Source of the DNA: Aricia agestis
Lineage: Eukaryota > Arthropoda > Insecta > Lepidoptera > Lycaenidae
Assembly: GCF_905147365.1 (NCBI RefSeq)
Contig: NC_056407.1
Location: 23,295,980 to 23,359,979 of the forward strand
Direction: 5' to 3'
Length of the DNA stretch: 64,000 nucleotides
The notes beneath the pieces were generated by a model. The model had not been told where the DNA came from and did not search any database. It was given only the letters and a program-made list of their open reading frames with translations. Shown here one piece after another: positions 11,346-22,870 of this stretch (positions within the stretch are counted from its first letter, which is position 1; each line of letters begins with the position of its first letter). The position numbers were made by a program, and so were the translations under genes.

Positions 11346-12640
11346 TTATTCTACTTGTTTCCCGAGACTCAATACTCAGTTTATTCTATATCCGTTATTT
11401 GTTATATGTATAGAATAGTATAGATAAAAACGTAATACATATAATACTTTTGTTACAGTGTGTAGTTACTTTTGTTACCACAAAAAATCAATGACTAAGA
11501 ATATATTATTTTGTCAATAACCTTATCGTGTTATTCAAAAAACCTCACGTTTTTATACATGTGAAAAACGTGAAGTATAAAAATAAACGTGTGCAGCGGT
11601 TTTGTAGAAAAGTAGAAGAGCCTCCAACCCAAAGGGAGCAGTTATTGACTTATGGCTATAGCAACGGATATTATTATTTAAAGAAAATATTTAAAGGAAA
11701 TGACATCGATGTAACTAGAATGTCGTCGAGCTTCGGGAAAGTACGATAACAATATTACACGAGTTTAAACGAGGTACATTGCTGATCTTGAGAGAAAATG
11801 AAAAGTTAACTGCTAGTCTGAACGAGTATATATTTAAATATTTTAGATCAATACCATCGCCATATTTAAACGATAGTTTTTATGTAAGCAGTAGAAGTTA
11901 CATTTTCGAAAAACATTGTGTAAAGTTGATTGAGTTCATTGAGTTATCATAGTATTTATATTGTTTATAACTGGAGACATATGGAGATCGCAGACGACAG
12001 ACTTTTTGTGCGATCTCCCATATTATAATCAGATGTGTATTGACGCAGTAGCACATTCATGGTGTATTATTAAAGTTTTATTTCATGCATAATTTTATTC
12101 ACGGAGGTCTCTTCTATTTCACATTTATCACGTGTCTGTAACTTTACGAGCAGCCGGGATATTTTATCACTGATAAATTTTAAATATATATACCGTGCGA
12201 GGCACTTAATCCTACCCAAGTCATGTAACAATTTCCTCGGCAATAAGCAAGTTTTTATTACATTACCCGCGTTTTATGTACCGATGTTAAAGCCACAACA
12301 TTAATCCGTGTTAAATGATCTGACGCCAAAACTGAGACCCGAGGTACTGTGAAAAACACGTACGTTACTTTTAAACAAAAATCACCTTTGACGTACTGGG
12401 TTAAAGTCGGGAATCGCGGAATAGGCGCACAGCTAATCACATGGGCTTTCGCTATAAAATTTAGTGTATTAACGGATACATTGTAAAGTCTTTGACCCTA
12501 TATGATCGAGGGGCAATTAAGGTCCTAGGAGATATATGTAGTAATAAATTTTCAGCCTAATTTTAAATTACCTTAACTCCTCACCGTATTCATTGTGTAG
12601 CTTAAAATATAAAGCCTTATTAGTAAGTCTCTTAAAATAT
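11346..12640. other. Noncoding with one small inverted repeat
   Basis: No gene seen. A 13-bp inverted repeat, tatggagatcgca with its near complement, spans 11,980-12,022. The small frame 11,528-11,749 has no recognisable domain. Confidence 0.4.
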
Positions 12641-13730
12641 CAAATCAAATCATTTAATTCAAGCATCAGAGGCCCATATAACAAATACCTTAAATCTAAC
12701 ATACATATAATTATATAATAAATACCTTAAAACTAACATACATATTTTATATATACTTAAAAACTAACACTGTCACATTTTGCCGGCGACGTGACTCGCT
12801 TCGTTCCGGAGTCTCCCCCGGAACCTCCGATAGACTACATCCATCGGCCAGAACTCCGGTGCCTCGAAAGTCGACAGAAGATTCGTCGGTACTTTCACCA
12901 CAAAGGAGCTAAAGTTAACCTTGTGGCGAGCCTGCAGACGCTCGACCCTCAGACGCAGTGTCGTCTTCTTCTGGATGTAGTCCACGACGTCCTGGACCTC
13001 CATGGACCAGTGCAGGCGGGATATGTACAGGGGCGTCGCGGGGACCTCGCTCCGCAGACGCAGCTCAGGTACATATGGTGCGGTGCCGCGATGGTTGCGG
13101 CTCTTCGTAGCCTTGCGGCTCTCAGTCTCGCGACTCTTCGGAGCCTTGCGGCTCTCATTCGCCCCATTAGTTTTCGCCCGCGGGGGAGGTGCGGGGCGAC
13201 CAGCAACAGTCGCAAAGTTTTTCTGAGTCGCCTGAGGACTCGGGGTCGGCGCAACCGGGAGGGGAGCGGGGGCGGGGGCGGCAGCGGCGGTGTTTGTTGA
13301 CCCGTCCGATAATGCTGACGGGCTAAACGTGCTCGCTTGCGCGCCACGACGAGTAGTGACGAATGCGGCATCAGCATCAGGTGACCTACAAATTGAATTA
13401 CCACTTTTTAATTGCGATAATTCAATACGTAAGTCACTGATCGTAGACTCTGATGCCTGCAATCTACCTCGAACTCCGGCCAGCTCCTCCTTCAGGAACC
13501 TGATGTCCTTCAGTAGGCTGACGACGTCGACGTGGTCCAATGTGACGGGTGGCAGCTTGTGGAGCTCCTTTGCCACAAAAGCCGGCACCTCATCAGGATC
13601 CGACTGCTTCAGCAGGGAGATTATGTCCTGTACGCTCCTTTCCGTTCCGTCTCTTCGTCGCGACGGCATATTCGCGCTCTGTCCGAGCGTCTCGTATAGC
13701 AGTTGCTTGCCCTTGCAAATCTCCATATAT
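12641..13730 (-). mobile_element. ORF1-only LINE derivative, copy 1
   Basis: The coding frame runs from the element's 5' side near 13,730 to the stop at 12,773; it is artificially open through the adjoining SINE to 13,786. It encodes a LINE ORF1-type RNA-binding protein. A coiled-coil segment (LLKDIRFLKEELAGVRGRL) is followed by a Pro/Ala and Arg/Ser-rich linker and a folded C-terminal part (PLYISRLHWSMEVQDVVDYI, EFWPMDVVYRRFRGRLRN). No ORF2, endonuclease or reverse transcriptase follows. The stop is succeeded by about 130 bp ending gatgcctgaattaaatgatt plus (GATTT)n, exactly as in the copy ending at 37,270. Compared with that copy, 32 residues are missing in frame (about 13,100). It would need another LINE's enzymes to move. 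Confidence 0.8.
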
Positions 13731-13980
13731 ACGTGGGAGAGCCATGCTTCGGCACGAATGGGCCGGCTCGACCGGATAAATACCACGTTCTCACAGAAAA
13801 CCGGCGTGAAACAGCGCTTGCGCTGTGTTTCGCCGAGTGAGTGAGTTTACCGGAGGCCCAATCCCCTACCCTATTCCCTTTCCTACCCTCCCCTATTCCC
13901 TTCCCTTCCCCACCCTCCCCTATTACCCTATTCCCTCTTAAAAGGCCGGCAACGCACATGCAGCTCTTCTGATGCTAGTG
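13731..13980 (+). mobile_element. SINE-B copy 2, 3'-shortened
   Basis: Starts acgtgggagagccatgcttc, includes the inverted gcgcttgcgc motif, the C-rich tract and the first part of the LINE-shared tail, and stops at gatgctagtg without the final poly(A). It lies back to back with the 5' end of the ORF1-only element and lengthens that element's frame by chance. Confidence 0.8.
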
Positions 13981-15091
13981 TTATAAACGCAATCCAAAAT
14001 TTTTTTTTCAAAACACGGGATGTATAAGGTTCATGCACAAGAATTATAAGAATTTGGTTCACAACACAGTCTTGGGTATTGTCTTTTAAAAATATTACAT
14101 TCGTTTTGTATTCATAAATTGGAACTGATTCAATAGAACATGTAGTGCACGTTGTTTCATAGCCCCGCAGAAAATTGCATTTGGCCGGTATCTTACAGAG
14201 ACAACGGAGATAAGTAGAAATAAAACCGAAATACGGTTGTTCTCTCATTGAACTATGACGGGAATTGTTTTATTTTTTGCGGATCTCTTTATTGCTCAAA
14301 AGCCCACCTGATGTTATACCCTTATAGACTTTGTGTGATTGTTTGTTTTCGATATCTGTAATATCGTGAAAGCCTTTGGTTATTTCGCTGGGAATTTAGT
14401 TCCACGTAGGAAGCTCTTTTTGAAACGCTTATTTTCGAAAGATGGTATGTAGAATATATTTTGATATTTCTGAGTACTAAAACTGTGACTACCCAAACAA
14501 TTCATGACTTTCTTAGGAATTTCTGATATTTACAGTCTTATATTCTTATCACGCCCTCACATTTAAATCTTGGAATATAATATAGGTATTTTAGTCTTTA
14601 CAAGAGGTTCATATTTATATTGATTTTCATTAATTTTTTCATTAATTTTTTCTGAATTTACTGCGAAATACAATACCATATTTTATTGTGTCTTAACAAA
14701 AACACATCGATCTTTTAAATTTTGACGAAAAAAAATTAACTTACTTAAAAACCGTGAAATCTAGTATCCAAGAAAGTATCGTCCGTTCCAGCGTATAGTC
14801 CTTCAATATGTGGAGAATATTTTAAAGCCGTCTCGGTCGAGGCGGGGCTCAATATATCCGGGAACGTTCGCGAAAACAAAACGGATCAGTTTGTATCTCA
14901 TGAGCACAGAGCTCAGCTGTTGACGGACGCTGATGTATGTTCGCTAGATGTCACTTTTAGAACATTTCTTGAAGAAAAATATTCAGAACTGTAGTTATTA
15001 TATAATGCACTTATGCACTTATTAAATACATTAGTTCTTATATAATGCACCTATTTTAATGCACTTATTATACATTATCATAATTTATTTA
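13981..15091. other. Noncoding, no feature recognised
   Basis: AT-rich DNA. The minus-strand frame at 13,928-14,248 overlaps the SINE and shows no domain. Confidence 0.4.
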
Positions 15092-15445
15092 AGTTCCGTC
15101 AGTTTGTCTGTCTGTCTCTAGGCTGTATCTCAAGAACCGCTATAGCTAGAATTCTAAAATTTTCACAGATTATGTATATCTAGTACCGTTATAACAACAA
15201 ATACTAAAAGTAAAATAAAGTTAATTTTTAAGGGGGGCGGGCCCTTTTTTGCTCGTAATTAATAATGGTAACAGCTATAGGCACTTGAAATTTTCACAAA
15301 ATCCTTAATTATAATTGTACTTATTGTAAAAATTCAAATATAGTGAATGCTCTCAAACAAAAAACATACAAATTTTGTCTGCTGTCGCCCTACACCGGTA
15401 CAGAACCCTTCGTGTGCGAGTTCCAACTCGCACTTGGCCGATTAT
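15092..15445 (+). repeat. Interspersed repeat family G copy 1, 5'-deleted
   Basis: Contains gtctgtctgtctctaggctg, acagattatgtatatct, ttttttgctcgtaat and the 3' block cccttcgtgtgcgag..ctcgcacttggccga. The end forms a perfect hairpin, gtgcgagtt-cc-aactcgcac (15,414-15,433). The agggttccgt opening of other copies is mostly absent. The class is unknown. Confidence 0.65.
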
Positions 15446-17342
15446 TTAATGATAATGTTTTATAAGATTTAGATAAATTTCATCCTCTATGGCTCTGGAG
15501 ACTGATGGACACTCAGACTACTTCATTGGCCATGTTACTGCATGATTGTTGTTAATAAGACGCATTTAATTATTTATAAATATAATAACATTTTGTCTCA
15601 ATTACAAGTTAAAATGAAGTCAACGAGAAGTATTATTTTTCATAGAAAATACACTTGAAATGAAGGAAGCGAAAACTTTGTTCTTTGCAGTTAAAGTTCA
15701 GAGTAGTTTTCACACCTGGGGTCAGGTGAATAAAGTGGAATCAGGTATCTGTTAATCTAAAGGATGGAAGCTTACGTATGGCGCAATTTTGTGAACTCTT
15801 GAGGATAATTTAGTTTATAAGTAAAGGCAAGAATGTGTGATTCACACGCACGTATGACTATTACGTTACGTTATGTTGCAGTGAAACTTGTCGCAAAAAT
15901 TTGGTGCAAGAAGTGTCCAAATTCAGAAATCCTATTGCTAGTAATTCTATAATAAAATATGCATTATTATCCTGCATATTATGTCATACAATATATTCAT
16001 CGCGCTAAAATTATTTATACATTTAAAGCGGACTCGAATAATCACGTACAAGTTACAAAGGTCACGTTAAGTGTGAAACATGTATTCAGTAATGTCAGAT
16101 TTAATTTTCGAATATCAAATTCACGCTGTCACATCTAGCGTGAAGTAATTCACAAAGAGTTGTATCCAGCGAGGCGCGAGAGGAACTATATGAGCACCTT
16201 ATTTTTCGCACATTACACTTTGCAATTGTTCCAAATATGTTATAAATGTCATCATAAACGTAACGCTCACGTTTATGATGTTTGTTCGGACGCCGTTTTA
16301 TTTTGAAACTGTTCGCTCGAAACAGACGCATTTGAATGTGTCTCGTCTAGTTTTGTTTCTCTCATTCATTTGGAGCGTTATTCGTTATAACGTTATGCAT
16401 AAGAATTTAATGTTGCTAGATTCATTTCATCAAAACGATGCAGTAAAATTGTATCGTAGGAACAACGTAAAAATCGTTAATAGATATAGCACAGCAAAGT
16501 TACACCAATGTTTCAATTTATGTTCTACAGAACGGTCGCTTCAGTGCCTAAAGTCCTTAAGCTCCTAAAGTTACAAATGATTGCGTAATATGCGAAAATG
16601 AATTTAGATATTAAGCAAATCCGAGCATCGAAACCCCATTAATATTTCCAGTACGTTTGTCTCCATTGATTCGGTCCTTGTAACGCAAAGACATAAAAGC
16701 GGTTCGTACCTTCGGGACGTAAATGAAGGAAGCCTTTGATAGCTGTCACAGACGATTACGAACGGTAATTTCTATTTACGCAACGAGGCACCGTCTAACG
16801 TACGGGTTTAAGAGTTAGATCGAGTCCAATCTCGGCGGATAAGGCGGTTAAGCTCACTCGCTACAGATAATCTCGCAAGAAACGTACTACTAATAGTTTG
16901 AGGATTTGTTTTCGAAGACACTTAAGTTTTATCTCGAGTGAACACACGTTGTGTTACGTAGTTTGAAAATAATATTTATGTCGAATCGTAAAAATCTTTG
17001 GTTGAGTTCGGCGTTTGTGTTACAGTTTCATTGTAACAAAACTACAAAAATTAAGACTTCGTTTTAGAGGTTACATCATATTTAATGTAATTTAACAATA
17101 ATATGTTCATGTACGTGTACGATTTATTAATTTTTTGTATATTACTTCGGATAAAGACGTAACATGACGAATAATGGGCAAAGTTAGCAAAGTAATCCCG
17201 TCAAATACGCGATTGAGTTAAAACAAACTCGTCGACAATTCTCAAGTATTAGGGTATCAGATATCGGAGAAAATCACAAACTTAAGGAGCATGTTACAGC
17301 TGGGGAATAAATAACAGAAACTTGAGTACTCGATATTATTTA
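15446..17342. other. Noncoding, no feature recognised
   Basis: About 1.9 kb without a supported gene. Frames at 16,101-16,331 and 16,275-16,568 overlap on opposite strands and lack domains. Confidence 0.4.
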
Positions 17343-17624
17343 AACTCAAACTCAAACTCAAAACTCAAAATTTTTTATTCAGAATAAATTTTTTCAAATA
17401 TTCTCTGAACGTCGGGGCTACACAGATGCCTACCACCGGTTCGGGAACTAACCCGGCGAGAAGAACCGGCGTAAGAAACTCGCACGGGGCCATCTTTTTC
17501 TAAAAAGATGGAAAATTACAAAAAAATATATTATAAAATAACAGTGTCATTATGACTAAATAAAATACAACGAATGTACAATTATTATACATATTATAAT
17601 GAAACAGCTCTGCAGGGGGCGACC
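17343..17624 (-). mobile_element. 3' untranslated region of the LINE at 17,625
   Basis: Ends, in the sense direction, in repeated ttgag units (plus strand aaactcaaactcaaactcaa near 17,341-17,368), the kind of short tandem tail seen on several LINEs. It includes the ccaccggttcggg block shared with 8,549-8,744 and 59,432-59,522, and an internal hairpin ccatcttttt/aaaaagatgg. Confidence 0.75.
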
Positions 17625-18830
17625 TTATTCCCATGGTGTACTATCATTCATGAAATCAGTAACTTTATAGTACGCTTTGGTACACAAACGTTCTTTAACA
17701 ACTTTTTTAAATCTATTAATTGAGAGATTTTGAACGCTTTCTGGGATCTTATTATAAAGGCGTATACATTGACCTTTAAAAGAATTTTTGACTTTAGTAA
17801 GTCTAGTCACCGGAATTTCAAGCTTATGTTTATTACGAGTATTTCTCCCATGGGTATCACATTTTTTCGTGAATTGATATATATTCTTTTTAACATATAA
17901 TACATTTGATAGGACATATTGAGAAGCAACAGTTAAGATTCCAGTTTCCTTAAATTTTTCTCTAAGTGAAGTATTACGGGCCAACTTGTAGATTGCCCGC
18001 ACAGCTCGCTTCTGCAGCACAAAAATTGTATTTATATCTGCAGCATTGCCCCACAGCAAAATGCCGTAGGACATAATACTATGAAAGTAACTAAAATACA
18101 CTAGACGTGCTGTTGTTTCATCTGAAAATTGTCTAATCTTACTTACTGCATATGCTGCTGAACTGAGTCTGTCGGCCAACCCAGCAATATGAGGGCCCCA
18201 CTGAAGCTTGGAGTCTAGTGTAATACCTAAAAATACAGCTGTATCCACTAGCTCCATAACATCACCATTTAAAAGCACATTGGTTTCCGTTTGCCTTACA
18301 TTGGGCAATTTGAATTTAATACATTTTGTTTTTTTACTATTAAGTAAAAGATTATTAACACTAAACCAATGTACAATCTTTGAGAGAGCATTATTTACTT
18401 CGTCATAACACGCATTAAGCCGTTTGACATTGAATGTAAGAGATGTATCATCAGCAAATAATACTATCCCATGTTTATCTTTAATTAAGAATGGCAGGTC
18501 ATTTATATAAATAAGAAACAGGAAGGGTCCTAATATAGACCCCTGTGGGACCCCCATTTCAATTTTTGCACCAGCAGATTTTTTACCATTTATCTCAACC
18601 CTCTGAGTTCTATTTGACAAGTACGATTTTAGGAGGGCGAGTGCTGTGCCTTTTATGCCATAGTGACAGAGTTTCCTGACCAATGTTTTGTGTTGCACGC
18701 AATCAAAGGCCTTTGAGAGATCGCAAAAAACTCCTAGAGCATCCTGCGACGTCTCCCAGGCATTAAAAATACCTGGGATAAATCGGGAATAAATCTCTGT
18801 TACTTTTGTATACCTTATTCAATTTCAAAA
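17625..18830 (-). CDS. 5'-truncated LINE reverse transcriptase (Jockey/CR1 group ORF2)
   Basis: An open frame of about 400 codons encodes the catalytic and C-terminal part of a non-LTR reverse transcriptase, which would prime and copy its own RNA at a nicked target. Visible motifs in order are FCDLSKAFDC (palm motif A), GVPQGSILGPFLFLIYINDL (motif B), FADDTS at 18,441-18,458 (catalytic motif C), FLGITLD (motif D/E), and the thumb pattern with SIMSYGILLWG. The frame stays open upstream of the first ATG at 18,698 to about 18,825, so that ATG is not a true start. The endonuclease, the RT N-terminal part and ORF1 are missing through 5' truncation. With no internal stops it is probably a young copy, but it cannot be active. 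The clade is assigned from motifs only. Confidence 0.88.
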
Positions 18831-20685
18831 CAAGCTTAAGCTCTAATCTCGATGCTATGTTGTTTAAATCGTATTGTATGGTGTGAAAAGACAAAATTTA
18901 GAAACAAAAATGTTAACTAAGATTAAACAACACGATATTTTGATAAATAATAATTGACGAACAAATTATTTTATCATAGTAGTGCAGTAATATAAATGGC
19001 AAAATACTTATATCTTTGTTGAAACTTTATCTTCCTGAGAATATTGAATTTCGATGGACGGTAAAGTGAATCAATATTCTAGATACATTTTCGCTTCGAT
19101 ATTTTATAAAGAAAATAACGCGACGGAATAGAAAAATGTTAAAAAATCAATGTTCAGGTGAGGCCTTAACGTCTTCGCGCATGCATCAGATTGAGGGTTA
19201 AGATTTTCTCGTTTATATTCAGCGCGCGTGAGGCACCTCGGGCCACGGAGGCCCCACCGCTTCTTAAATACCGCCTGTTTCTATTAATGGCGAGGGTTTG
19301 ATCGTTTTATTAAATAAAAATGTGTTATGGCTCGTGAAAACATGTTACGTTAACAACGGTTACATGTGTGCGTAATAAAAGTTTACATTTACGTGTTTAT
19401 ATTATCTTATTACTGGTCGTGTTATTCTACGACAGTTTTAAATATTCTTTCAAATAGTCTATTATACTTTGGGTCATATTTAAAATTGAAAATTCAAATT
19501 CTATTTACGATTTTGTTGCTTTGTTTGTTAGCCTCGTAGCACTTATGCTACGAGGCGTAGCAACCAGCTACGATATATCAGCATCGCTTTCTAGAAGTGG
19601 CCGTTGAAACATTTTGATACAACAGTAAAAGCCTGCAATATTCGTTTCGCGTAGCCGATCGTCGTTATCGCTCTCTCCCGTTTTCGTTTATCGCTCCAAA
19701 AGTATTTACAATCAAAATCCGATGTTAACTTAAATTATTTACTAGGCGCAATCCCCTCAAATCTCGCATGTGCGTACATCCGACAACTCCCAAACACGCC
19801 GAATAAAAAGGGAACTTTTTACATCAAAACTTTACGCGCCCCGCGCCGGTCCGTACGTGAGTTCGACTGTATTCCGACTTGATTACAGACTCGGATATAA
19901 ACCCATATCGGAGTTTTTCTTATTTCACGCATCGAACGACTTGGAAGTTTGAATTTTTGGGTGACGCCCCTAATGTTAGCTGAATTTAAATATCCCTAGT
20001 TCACAAGCGTTATCGTTTGAAAAGTAATCTTAGTATTTGATCAAATTTTCTTTCTATTAATACAAACACAACGGGGCTTAAGCTCTAGGGGTAGCTCTAA
20101 GATTTCAATTCATTTTCAAAACCACTCCCTGTTAAATAATTTAGAGCTTAGACAGACTTAATGAAATCATAAAAATACCCCGAAGCCCAAAACGCAATTA
20201 TCCAAAGTTATTGAACTACTGGAGGTGAAACGAAAGTTATCTTTAATCAAATCTTCGGGGCTTGATTAAAATCCCGAAACGTCGGGAATGTCGCAAATAG
20301 TTTTTATGTGAATTCGATGATGGCACAAAGGACGCGATGCCATTGTAAGTCATCGCTAATGGATTAGCGTTGACCAGCGACCACACAATGGTACAGACTA
20401 GACGTAGGAAATTGGACAAAATTGACGCCACGGCCCCATTGTACGCCGTAATGGCTTTCCATATTTGTCATACGTTACTTAATTCGTGTTTCAATACTGG
20501 GTCAGAAATTAAAAGCTTCTGATGTTTATCTATTCTTTGGTACGTTATAATGCTTTGTTTACCGTGTGTATTTATAAAGGTTCACCCACATAGACACTAT
20601 AATATCATACTCGTACAACAATGATTCTTTATGTTATTTTGTCAATATTCTATAAGCATTTTTACGTAATACAAATAAAATTTTG
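18831..20685. other. Noncoding with a short perfect hairpin
   Basis: No gene supported. At 19,532-19,555 cctcgtagca-ctta-tgctacgagg is a perfect hairpin in a CGTAG-rich patch that recalls the element at 62,744. A GC-richer patch lies at 19,180-19,275. Confidence 0.4.
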
Positions 20686-20817
20686 ACGTGGGAGAGCCAT
20701 GCTTCGGCACGAATGGGCCGGCGCGACCGGAGAAATACCACGTTCTCACAGAAAACCGTCGTGAAACAGCGCTTGCGCTGTGTTTCGCCGAGTGAGTGAG
20801 TTTACTGGAAGCCCAAT
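20686..20817 (+). mobile_element. SINE-B copy 3, 3'-truncated
   Basis: Has the complete 5' part (acgtgggagagccatgcttc to gagtttactggaagcccaat) and then stops before the C-rich tract and LINE-like tail. A SINE that has its 5' end but lacks its 3' end needs a later deletion. Confidence 0.8.
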
Positions 20818-21561
20818 ACAACCAACATTTTCGTGAGTATATGACGTCATTTGTTTACATGTGTCACACCGTTTATGTTGTAACACTTGCAAACTAACTT
20901 CAAACATTCATTTAAAAGGTTAAAAAAAAGATCATAATAAAATTTTGTGGTTTTCCAAGTAAAATTATTATTTTTTTAAGTGTAGGCGTACAAAAATTCT
21001 GCGAACAAATATTTTATAAAGCATTCAAAAATATTTTCATAAAGATTGTTATTTAATGGTTTTTGAACACGCAGTTTTATTTTAGTTTTAATGAGCACTG
21101 ACAAAAGCCTTCACTCTCAAATTGATTTATTATAATTGATTTTATGATGCACACTACCGCCGCGGTGGTTTCAGTGGCCACGCTCGTGAATGAGGGCAAA
21201 CAAGCGAAACACATAAATGAATGTCATGATTAAAGCTGCTGGCTATTAAGACAACTTATAAGATTAATTATTCAGACCGCAATGTTAAAACGCAAAAATG
21301 TATGGATTTTACTTAATTTGCGGTTATAAACGTTATGGCCGGTTTTTAAGTAAATCCCATACATTTTAACCGACTTCCTTAATCCTGACTTTACTGTTGA
21401 AACTATCGAATATAATTTGTGTGAAATCTCTGGTTACAGAAGAATCAGGCTGTATTAATAGCAGATATAAAAAATATTATTGAAGGTAGCAGCATTGCTG
21501 TTATATAAAAACTGTATAAAAATACGTAATATATAAACTGTATAAAATGTTATGCCAAATA
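20818..21561. other. Noncoding, no feature recognised
   Basis: AT-rich, no supported gene or repeat. Confidence 0.4.
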
Positions 21562-21694
21562 TTAACGGCCTTACTACAAAAAAATTAAACACCTGTTGAA
21601 CAGTTGATTTGAAAAAAAAATCAGTAAGTACATAATGGTCTCAAAACAACCGTTCAATTATAGATGTTTAAATTTTTTGTGGTAGGACCGTTAA
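21562..21694. mobile_element. MITE family D copy 1
   Basis: Terminal inverted repeats start TTAACGG on both ends and continue for about 45 bases (ccttactacaaaaaaattaa on the left, the complement of ttttttgtggtagg on the right, then cacctgttgaacag-like). It has no coding content. A relative lies at 24,238-24,397. Confidence 0.7.
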
Positions 21695-22450
21695 TGTCCA
21701 AATTTTATAATTCCAACTGCAAAATCGTATACTTTATACAGGACAAGGTTATCAAAAAACTTATTAAAAATGTTTTCATTATTATATTTCGTAGAGATTA
21801 TATCTCGTGACAATAAAAGCATCGCAGAACTGTTCCGGAAATACCGGCGACACGTAGCGTCTCTCATTAGTCCCTAATTACAGTCCGCTACTGCCGGCCC
21901 TCAGAAATTCAAATTTAAATTTCCACCCGTTCCCATGATTCCCCTAAAATATGCCAAAAATTCTCACACTAATGTCTCTTCTATTTTACCCACGCCGAAG
22001 CCCCGAACAAAAAATCTGATGAGGCCAATTCGACGCTAAATGAGAAATATGTGACATACGCGATATCCAAAAACGTATTCTATGCTCGAGCACCACGATC
22101 CAGAATCCCCCCGGCCACGATTCAATTCGTGAGCAGGACGTTTCCATTTCGCAAACAGCAATTTTTAGTAGTAAAAAGGCGGTTCCGATACGAATTTTAA
22201 ACGGTTATTGTTTCCTTTATGTTAATGATTCGTGTAGAAATTTGGAGCGAAGTTATTGGCACCGATCGTGTAACTTTAGCGGGATTGCGCGATCGACTCG
22301 TGGAACAGTTTTTACTGCTGTTATTTCTTTCTTATTTCGTCGTAACGAGCCCCGATTGTTTTTATTTTCGTGTCCGAACGAGTCGTCGGTCTCCGCTCTT
22401 TCGCGCGGGCGCCGAATAAAAAAACGCAGTAATCTCTTCCTAAGCACGCT
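21695..22450. other. Noncoding, no gene recognised
   Basis: Increasing GC towards 22,200. Three overlapping small frames at 22,219-22,457 on both strands have no domain and are probably chance. Confidence 0.4.
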
Positions 22451-22870
22451 TCATTAAGATACTCGGAGCGGATCCGAAGAGATTACGGAGCGAAACGTAT
22501 CCCGGCAACACCACATTAAAATATTTTAGGGGCTCATTTTCGACGGAATCTGGCAGTAATAATTATCACTTTTTTATTATACTACTTTAGCGCGGAGGAT
22601 TCACGGCGAAATTAATGCCGGCGAGGGAGCGAATTCTTATTAGGGTCTATTAAATAACGGCCGCATGGCACAGAAATTAATACAAAAAAGCCGGAGGAGG
22701 AGCACAAAGGCGTTCTCATCGGGATGACTCGGGATAAAACCGGGCATTCGCGTGCCATTTGAAAGGAGTTAGGCGTCGCCCATAGACGCTCATCCGTCCA
22801 TGAACGCCGTGGAACAGGGAACATTAAAATATTCCGCGCGCTCGCCCGCGCCGCCATGCGTGATACTCAT
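22451..22870. promoter_or_regulatory. Candidate conserved noncoding (regulatory) block
   Basis: A complex, GC-richer stretch in an AT-rich intronic setting with AT-core motifs (gaaattaatgccggc, ctattaaataacggccgcat, aacattaaaatattccgcgc). It does not look like any repeat in the window and has no convincing reading frame. This is inferred from composition only. Confidence 0.25.

Noticed and set aside
12791..13300. Long antisense open frames over the ORF1-only element (also 36,534-37,115 minus)
   Set aside because: They are complements of the ORF1 frame, GC-rich and Arg/Leu-rich without any domain. Both copies show them simply because both carry ORF1.
13290..13959. Frames 13,290-13,844 (plus) and 13,621-13,959 (minus)
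   Set aside because: They run across the junction of ORF1 element and SINE-B, so they cannot be ancient genes. No domain seen.
22612..22857. 81-codon minus-strand frame in the GC-richer block
   Set aside because: No domain, no splice signals at sensible positions. The block is more plausibly noncoding.
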